Origin: Planctomycetota bacterium
Lineage (GTDB): Bacteria > Planctomycetota > Planctomycetia > Pirellulales > Thermoguttaceae
Reading direction: 5' to 3'
Length of the DNA: 5,767 nt
Assembly: GCA_013202535.1 (NCBI GenBank)
Contig: JABMRP010000850.1
Span: 1 to 5,767 of the forward strand
The notes under the pieces were generated by a model, which saw only the letters and a program-made list of their open reading frames with translations, was not told where the DNA came from and ran no database searches. Made by a program: the position numbers and the translations under genes. Of the stretch, positions 1 to 4,628 are shown in pieces; positions within the stretch are counted from its first letter, which is position 1, and every line of letters starts with the position of its first letter.

Positions 1-2210
1 GGCGGTTGATTGACTCCGGCCACGACAAGATCGAGTTGGCCAAATTGGTCGAAGCGGTCGAGGTCATGCGTCCGGGGATCCAGATGATCTTCGAGGTCGA
101 GCGCCGGGCGTCGTCGCCGGCCGCGGGCGGTTATTCGGAAACATCGTGGGGCAAGTACGTTCGTTGGGTTCGTTCGGCGAAGCTGCTTGCCGGCATGAAC
201 CGGCCGGAGTTGGCCCGCTTTTTCATCCAACGATTGCTGGAAGCAAAGCTCGACGAGAAGCAGATGACGCGACTGATCGAGCATTTTGGCTCGGCCGTTT
301 TCGTGGAGATGGCTGCCCGTGGCGATCTGGCGCCCGAGGCGTTGGCTCTGGCCGACGTCGTGTTGGCGGCGGCCAATTCGCAATGGGAGGACCTGCAACG
401 CATCGAAGGACTGATCGGGCAGTTGCAGGATCCGTCGATCCGGGTACGCACCGCGGCGCTTGCCGGGCTGGGCCAGACACGCGGCGCGGCGGTCGTGCCG
501 ATGATTGGCGTATTGGCCGATCCGGGCCGTGCCGACGAACACGCCAACGTTCGTGCCGCGCTGGTTCGCATGGAGTCGGCGGCCGTCGGCCCGTTGCTGG
601 CCACGCTGGAATCGCCCGACGAGGCACTGGTGGCCCAGGTGGTCGAAGTATTGGGCTACGCGGAGGCGAAGCGGGTGACGATGTACCTGCTGAGCCCGTG
701 CGTGTCGCCCGATAGCCCGCCGCGCGTGCGGCAGGCGGCTCGCGAGGCCCTTCTGCGACTGGTGGGGCAAACGCCCAAACGGTTGGAGGCGGCTTCCCTG
801 CTGGCCAAGGAGGCCCGGCGATACTACACACACAGGCAGCCCCTCGCGATGGATAGCGAGGGCGACGTGACCTTGTGGCAATGGGATGCGAAGCAGAAGA
901 AGCCCGTGGCCAGGACGTATCTCGCCGCCGACGCATCCTTGTGGATTGCCGCCCGGCTGGCTCGCAACGCCCGCAAGGTGGCACCCGAGTATCACGACGC
1001 CGAGCGTCTCTACGCGGCAACCATGCTCGAGGCGGCGGCGTTCTCCAGCGGCCTGGAGTCCCCCCTGCCGGAGGACGCGGGAAGCCCGGCCACCGAGGTC
1101 GCCGAAATGGGCATGGAACTGATCACCGACGTGCTCACCCACGCCATGGACAGCGGACACGTGGCAACGGCCGCCGCCGCGGCTCGCCTGCTCGGCAATC
1201 ATGGCACGGCCGCGGAACTGCTTTACCACAACGCCGGATTCTCGCCGCTGACCCGAGCCGCCCGACATCCCGACCGCCGGCTGCGATTGGCCGCCGTCGA
1301 GGCGATTCTCAAACTCGATCCCCAGGAACCCTACGCCGGTTCGAGCTACGTACCCGAGGCCTTGGGCAACTTCTCGGCCACCTCGGGAATCCGCCGCGCG
1401 CTGGTTGCCAGTCCGATGCCCGAAGACGCGCAACGAATCGCCGGCCTTCTGACCCAGTTGGGATTCGACGTCGACACGGCGGGGACGGGGCGCGATCTGT
1501 TCCGTCTGGCCGTTTCGTCGGCCGACTATGAATTGGCGCTGATCGATGACTCGGTGCGTTGGCCGGAATGTACCCTGCTGGTGCAAGAGCTGCGCCACGA
1601 TTGGCGCACGGCCCGCATGCCTCTGGGTGTCTACGCGCGGTCGGATGATCGGAAACGCCTCCAGCGCATGGCCGAGCGCGATCCGCTGGTCACGGCGATC
1701 ATTCGGCCTCACGACGTGGCGACGATCACCTGGCAAGTAGACCAACTCCTGGCTTCGGCCGGCCGGACGCGCGTTCCCTTCGAGGAGCGGCAGCGGCAGG
1801 CGGCCACGGCGGTCGAGCGACTTGCCGAGTTGAGCGACCAGCCGGGGACCCTGTACGACCTGTTGCGGATCGAGCAATCTCTCGAATTGGCCCTACTGGT
1901 TCCGAAAATCGGCCCGCGGGTAGTGGCCGTGTTGGGAAATCTTGGCACGCATCAAGGCCAGCGCAAGCTGGTCGATCTGGCCAGTCGATGGACGCTGCCG
2001 CTGGAACTGCGCAAGGCGGCCGTCGGGGCGTTCCGCACCAGTACACAGCGCCACGGTATTCGGCTGACCGCGGCGGAAGTCGACCGGCAGTACGAGCGGT
2101 ATAATCAGAGCCAGCACCTGGACGAAGTGACGCAGAAGATTCTTGGACTCCTTCTCGACCACATCGAAGCCACGGCCGAGCCCGTGGCCATGGCCGAGGA
2201 GGCCCAGTGA
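1..2210 (+). CDS. HEAT-repeat protein with degenerate receiver-like domain (5'-partial)
   Basis: The reading frame is open to the left edge (first full codon at 3). A TTG at 6 is the first possible start inside the window, but nothing upstream supports it, so I treat the gene as missing its N-terminus. Residues are numbered from that TTG (734 aa). Residues about 136-257 are HEAT-like helical pairs, for example LIGQLQDPSIRVRTAALAGL. About 258-440 is a further alpha-helical stretch with TPR/HEAT character. Residues about 461-590 look like a response-regulator receiver fold: strand RRALVASP, then YELALIDD, PLGVYAR and TAIIRPHD. The putative phospho-acceptor Asp514 is present. The acidic pair after the first strand is replaced by Ala-Ser-Pro, and the usual lysine before Pro is Arg567. 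Residues about 620-700 return to HEAT-like helices. HEAT arrays are protein-binding scaffolds, so a regulatory or assembly role is plausible; the actual function is unknown. The sigma-54 activator follows after 157 bases on the same strand. The coding call is strong; the receiver assignment is moderate. Confidence 0.87.
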   Translation, partial: RLIDSGHDKIELAKLVEAVEVMRPGIQMIFEVERRASSPAAGGYSETSWGKYVRWVRSAKLLAGMNRPELARFFIQRLLEAKLDEKQMTRLIEHFGSAVFVEMAARGDLAPEALALADVVLAAANSQWEDLQRIEGLIGQLQDPSIRVRTAALAGLGQTRGAAVVPMIGVLADPGRADEHANVRAALVRMESAAVGPLLATLESPDEALVAQVVEVLGYAEAKRVTMYLLSPCVSPDSPPRVRQAAREALLRLVGQTPKRLEAASLLAKEARRYYTHRQPLAMDSEGDVTLWQWDAKQKKPVARTYLAADASLWIAARLARNARKVAPEYHDAERLYAATMLEAAAFSSGLESPLPEDAGSPATEVAEMGMELITDVLTHAMDSGHVATAAAAARLLGNHGTAAELLYHNAGFSPLTRAARHPDRRLRLAAVEAILKLDPQEPYAGSSYVPEALGNFSATSGIRRALVASPMPEDAQRIAGLLTQLGFDVDTAGTGRDLFRLAVSSADYELALIDDSVRWPECTLLVQELRHDWRTARMPLGVYARSDDRKRLQRMAERDPLVTAIIRPHDVATITWQVDQLLASAGRTRVPFEERQRQAATAVERLAELSDQPGTLYDLLRIEQSLELALLVPKIGPRVVAVLGNLGTHQGQRKLVDLASRWTLPLELRKAAVGAFRTSTQRHGIRLTAAEVDRQYERYNQSQHLDEVTQKILGLLLDHIEATAEPVAMAEEAQ

Positions 2211-2216
2211 GGACCC

Positions 2217-2348
2217 TATAGTAGCCATCTCGCTGGAGCGAGATACAGCCTTTCGCGCCGCGAGATGCGGGCCATCGCTTCGAGAGATGAGGCCAAAGCA
2301 CCCTAGATCTTCAAAGGCTGCATCTCGCGGAGCGAGATGGCTACTATA
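2217..2348. repeat. Inverted pair of REP-like palindromes (BIME-like element)
   Basis: Two arms, 2217-2253 and 2313-2348, are near-perfect inverted copies (37 and 36 bases, differing at the hairpin tip and one flanking base). Each arm reads TATA, then GTAG, then a small hairpin with stem ATCTCGC and GCGAGAT, then CAGCCTTT. In the left arm the hairpin is 2227-2244; in the right arm it is 2322-2338, read on the minus strand. A GTAG tetranucleotide at the 5' foot of a short hairpin is the known signature of REP sequences processed by RAYT (REP-associated tyrosine transposase) enzymes. GTAG lies at 2221-2224 and, on the other strand, at 2344-2341. The 59-base spacer contains a weaker third palindrome. 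No transposase gene is present, so this would be a non-autonomous copy. The structure is seen directly; the REP/RAYT identity is inferred. Confidence 0.8.
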
Positions 2349-2356
2349 AGGAAAGG
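2349..2356 (+). promoter_or_regulatory. Ribosome binding site of the sigma-54 activator gene
   Basis: AGGAAAGG lies 11 bases before the ATG at 2368, supporting that start. It directly abuts the right arm of the REP-like element ending at 2348, so the end of the hairpin structure could influence ribosome access. An ATG at 2360 lies only 3 bases from this site and opens a frame of just three codons. Confidence 0.6.
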
Positions 2357-2367
2357 CTAATGCGTCG

Positions 2368-3414
2368 ATGAGCAGTGATCTTTCCAGTGCCGGCGGTCCG
2401 CCGATTCCCGGCATTATCGGTTCGGGACCGGCGATGCGGGAAGTCTACCGGCGCACGCGCCAGGTGGCTCGGTCCAATGCGTCGGTGTTGCTTCTGGGTG
2501 AAACGGGCACCGGCAAGGAGCTGATCGCCCGGGCCGTGCATCAACTGAGCCTGCGCGCCAGCGGCCCCTTTATCCGGGTCAACTGCGGCGCGCTGACCGA
2601 AAGCCTCCTGGAGAGCGAGCTATTCGGCCACGTCCGCGGCTCGTTCACCGGCGCGGTGGGCGATCGGACCGGTCGATTCGAGGCCGCCCATACCGGGAGC
2701 ATCTTTCTCGACGAGATCAATTCCACCACACCCAAGCTGCAAGTGAAGCTGCTTCGCGTGTTGCAGGAACGGGAGTTCGAACGGGTGGGCGATACGAAGA
2801 CCGTTCACGTCGACACGCGCGTGATCGCCGCCAGCAACCGCGATCTGGGCGAAGAGATCTCCGCCGGCCGGTTTCGCGAGGATCTCTACTATCGGCTCAA
2901 CGTCGTTCCCATTCATTTGCCGCCGTTGCGCGAGCGGCGCGAGGATATTCCCGAACTGGTCGCCCATTTCCTGAAAATCTACAACGAGTCGAACGATCGC
3001 CACGTACCCCACGTCGAACCGGCAGCCGTCGAATCTTTCCAGCAGTACGATTGGCCGGGAAACGTTCGGGAGTTGCAGAACTACATCGAACGGGCGGTCG
3101 TGCTGGCGCCGGGCGACGAGGTGACCCTCGATCTGTTACCCGACGTCGTACGCGGCCGAACCGGGCGACGCATCGGCCACTCTCGGCCGGCCGATCTGGA
3201 GACCCTGGCCTCGGACCTCGTCGCCCAGGGCCTGAACACCGCCGCCGGCGAAGACAACCTGCACGGGAAGATTGTCTCCCGAGTGGAACGCGAACTGATC
3301 CGCCAGGTCTTGGCCCAGTGCAACGGAGTCCAAATCAAGGCGGCTCGGCGGCTCGGCATGAACCGCAACACGCTCCGCAAGAAGCTCAAGGAACTCGGGC
3401 TGGACGAGAAGTAA
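2368..3414 (+). CDS. Sigma-54-dependent transcriptional activator, AAA+ plus Fis-type HTH, no sensory domain
   Basis: This 348-residue protein is a bacterial enhancer-binding protein that would use ATP to remodel sigma-54 RNA polymerase into open complexes. Residues about 15-240 form the AAA+ domain. Visible motifs are Walker A GETGTGKE (44-51), the sigma-54 contact loop GSFTGA (91-96, canonical GAFTGA), Walker B SIFLDEI (111-117, Asp115-Glu116), sensor I ASNRD (155-159), the arginine-finger region FREDLYYRLN (169-178) and the sensor II motif WPGNVREL (229-236). The C-terminus (about 310-343) is a Fis-like helix-turn-helix with QIKAARRLGMNRNTLRKKLK. Only about 14 residues precede the AAA+ domain, so there is no receiver, GAF or PAS input module. 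This is the PspF-like architecture, whose members are usually controlled by a partner protein. The ATG at 2368 has an SD-like sequence 11 bases upstream. The targets are unknown; I saw no convincing -24/-12 promoter in the window. The family call is very secure. Confidence 0.97.
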   Translation: MSSDLSSAGGPPIPGIIGSGPAMREVYRRTRQVARSNASVLLLGETGTGKELIARAVHQLSLRASGPFIRVNCGALTESLLESELFGHVRGSFTGAVGDRTGRFEAAHTGSIFLDEINSTTPKLQVKLLRVLQEREFERVGDTKTVHVDTRVIAASNRDLGEEISAGRFREDLYYRLNVVPIHLPPLRERREDIPELVAHFLKIYNESNDRHVPHVEPAAVESFQQYDWPGNVRELQNYIERAVVLAPGDEVTLDLLPDVVRGRTGRRIGHSRPADLETLASDLVAQGLNTAAGEDNLHGKIVSRVERELIRQVLAQCNGVQIKAARRLGMNRNTLRKKLKELGLDEK

Positions 3415-3424
3415 GAGGCGGCCC

Positions 3425-3501
3425 GGAAAAAGGGGACAGGTACATTTTGCCGGAACGGCCCGGAGGGTGCTTCGCACAAAATGTACCTGTCCCCTTTTTC
3501 C
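3425..3501. repeat. Perfect 25-bp inverted repeat containing the GGGGACAGGTACATTTT motif
   Basis: Left arm 3425-3449 and right arm 3477-3501 are exact reverse complements over 25 bases, separated by a 27-base loop. The core is AAAAAGGGGACAGGTACAT followed by a T run. The loop ends in a small hairpin, TGC-TTC-GCA (3468-3476). From memory, GGGGACAGGTACATTTT-type palindromes recur many times in planctomycete and other bacterial genomes, often in gaps and near IS200-like/RAYT transposases. That makes this a dispersed mobile palindrome rather than a one-off structure. No transposase is nearby. The repeat is certain; the family assignment is inferred. Confidence 0.85.
3425..3501. terminator. Candidate bidirectional terminator between convergent genes
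   Basis: The perfect hairpin begins 10 bases after the stop of the plus-strand sigma-54 activator gene and ends 14 bases before the stop of the minus-strand lipoprotein gene, filling most of the 101-base convergent gap. Its ends are AAAAAGGGG on the left and CCCCTTTTT on the right, so transcripts from either side would form a long stem whose 3' limb ends in a U run. The loop is longer than in typical intrinsic terminators and two C residues follow the U run, so efficiency is uncertain. Confidence 0.55.
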
Positions 3502-3515
3502 CGCCCGCCGAAAGG

Positions 3516-4460
3516 CTACTTCTTCTTCGGCTTGGGCAGCGTCTGCATGAGCGTGCGGACCTTCTCCACCGTTTGCTTGTTCACGTCGGGGGCCTTGATC
3601 ATGTTGGCGACCGTGTCCGCCTTCTTGAGCACTTCGTGAGTCTGCGTGTGGCGTTTGGCCTTGGAGAGCTTTTCCGCGATATTGATCAGGGCGTGCGCTT
3701 GGCTGGCGAGGTCTTCGATCTTATCGGCCTCGGCCGCGGCGGCGTCGAACGTCTTATCCGCATCGCTGATCTTCAAGGCGGCCTGTTGGGCGGCGACCGC
3801 GGCCAGTGCGTCGGCCCGGTTACGCGCGTCGGGCATCGATTCGACGAAACTCCTGATCGTGCCCATGATCCGGTTGTAGTCGCTCGTCGCTTCGAATTGA
3901 TAGAAGCTGCCGGCCACCTCGGTCAGCACGAGGAGTTTTCCCATGGGATCGCTCATCCCGTCGGCCAGCTTCTCGGCTTCCTTCAACGTGCTCTTTGCGT
4001 CGGAAGAACTTCCGATCACGCCGTACGCGCGTCCCACTTTGGCCAGAACGATTCCCTTTCGTTCGGCGCTTTCCGCTTCGTCGATTTCCTTCACGGCCTT
4101 CTTGGCCTTTTCCGCCAATTCCTTGGCACCGTTCGGCTCGCCGATCTGGTTCTTTCCCTCGGCCAGTTGGGCAAACACTTCCGCACGGCCCGCGGCGTCC
4201 TCGATCTCCTCGCACGCTTCCACCGCCTTGCCGATCGTGTTGTTCGCGCCGGGTTGGTCGCCGCTATGGAATCGCTGGACGGCGATATCGGCGAGTTTCT
4301 TGGCCCGGGACGCCGGATCGGAATCCTTCATGGCCGTCTTGACCTGTTCGTCGAAGCCCTTGGTCTGCTTCTTGCTCGACGATCCACATCCGCCACAGCC
4401 GATGGCCGTCAACGTGAACATTCCCACAAAACACCATACGGCAAGCCTGCGCGAAACCAT
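3516..4460 (-). CDS. Lipoprotein with six tandem TPR-like helical repeats
   Basis: The protein has 314 residues. It starts with a basic n-region (MVSRR), a hydrophobic core and a lipobox-like TAIGC with Cys22 as probable lipidation site, followed by GGCGSSSKK, so it should be exported and membrane-anchored. The mature part is alpha-helical and resolves by eye into six consecutive units of about 40 residues: 48-87, 88-130, 131-170, 171-210, 211-249 and 250-289, then a partial seventh. Most units open with Asp-Pro/Ala and contain a helix of the type RAxxLAxIA followed by AxxxLxKAxxxA, which resembles TPR or similar helix-turn-helix solenoids. The C-terminus is very basic (KPKKK). An AGGAAGAGG ribosome binding site 8 bases upstream fixes the start. 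The gene converges on the sigma-54 activator and lies downstream of the aminotransferase on the same strand after a 168-base gap. A scaffolding role at the cell envelope is possible, but I do not recognise a specific function. Confidence 0.9.
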   Translation of the reverse strand: MVSRRLAVWCFVGMFTLTAIGCGGCGSSSKKQTKGFDEQVKTAMKDSDPASRAKKLADIAVQRFHSGDQPGANNTIGKAVEACEEIEDAAGRAEVFAQLAEGKNQIGEPNGAKELAEKAKKAVKEIDEAESAERKGIVLAKVGRAYGVIGSSSDAKSTLKEAEKLADGMSDPMGKLLVLTEVAGSFYQFEATSDYNRIMGTIRSFVESMPDARNRADALAAVAAQQAALKISDADKTFDAAAAEADKIEDLASQAHALINIAEKLSKAKRHTQTHEVLKKADTVANMIKAPDVNKQTVEKVRTLMQTLPKPKKK

Positions 4461-4468
4461 TGCTCATA

Positions 4469-4477
4469 CCTCTTCCT
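4469..4477 (-). promoter_or_regulatory. Ribosome binding site of the lipoprotein gene
   Basis: On the minus strand AGGAAGAGG lies 8 bases before the ATG at 4460. The spacing and strength are close to ideal and decide the start in favour of the ATG that gives a complete signal peptide. Confidence 0.75.
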
Positions 4478-4543
4478 GAAAAAACCTTCGCTTCGGTTGT
4501 GTTGGGATAAGAAGGGAGACTACCGGCGGGGGCATCTCTCGGA

Positions 4544-4572
4544 ATTATACCTTTTCCTCGGGCTGAAATCGA
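4544..4572 (-). promoter_or_regulatory. Candidate housekeeping promoter for the lipoprotein gene
   Basis: The minus strand carries a perfect TATAAT (4549 to 4544) in otherwise GC-rich sequence. Seventeen bases upstream lies TCGATT (4572-4567), which matches the TTGACA consensus at only three positions. Transcription would begin near 4537 and give a leader of roughly 75 bases. The -10 box is convincing; the -35 box is weak and falls inside the left arm of an inverted repeat. Confidence 0.4.
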
Positions 4573-4618
4573 GCGGGCTGATTTCCCTGGGAAAAAGGAG
4601 GCATCCCGATTTCGAGCC
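4561..4618. repeat. Imperfect inverted repeat downstream of the aminotransferase gene
   Basis: GGCTGAAATCG (4561-4571) can pair with CGATTTCGAGCC (4607-4618) with a single bulged base, giving an 11-bp stem. Between them lies a small palindrome, TTTCCC-T-GGGAAA (4582-4594). The structure begins 10 bases after the aminotransferase stop on the minus strand, so it could be its 3' end hairpin. No U run follows directly, so it does not meet the usual form of an intrinsic terminator. Confidence 0.35.
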
Positions 4619-4628
4619 GCCGAGCCGT

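Noticed and set aside
6..8. TTG as the start codon of the HEAT-repeat gene.
   Set aside because: The frame is open through the left edge, there is no visible ribosome binding site, and the residues after it look like the interior of a helical domain.
223..1020. Long open frame on the minus strand (265 codons) opposite the HEAT-repeat gene.
   Set aside because: Its composition is Arg/Pro/Ala-rich with no recognisable domain, as expected for the antisense shadow of a GC-rich gene. The plus frame has clear HEAT periodicity.
2360..2371. A three-codon reading frame (ATG CGT CGA TGA) overlapping the activator start as ATGA, resembling a translational coupling leader.
   Set aside because: The ribosome binding site is only 3 bases from this ATG, and such a short frame arises easily by chance.
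3943..4479. Plus-strand open frame of 178 codons across the lipoprotein gene.
   Set aside because: It is the antisense of a clear signal-peptide and repeat protein, with low-complexity Ser/Ala/Phe content and no ribosome binding site evidence.
4483..4500. Small minus-strand hairpin AACC...GGTT followed by six T, a possible attenuator in the lipoprotein leader.
   Set aside because: The stem is only 4 bp with an 8-base loop, too weak to call a terminator or attenuator.
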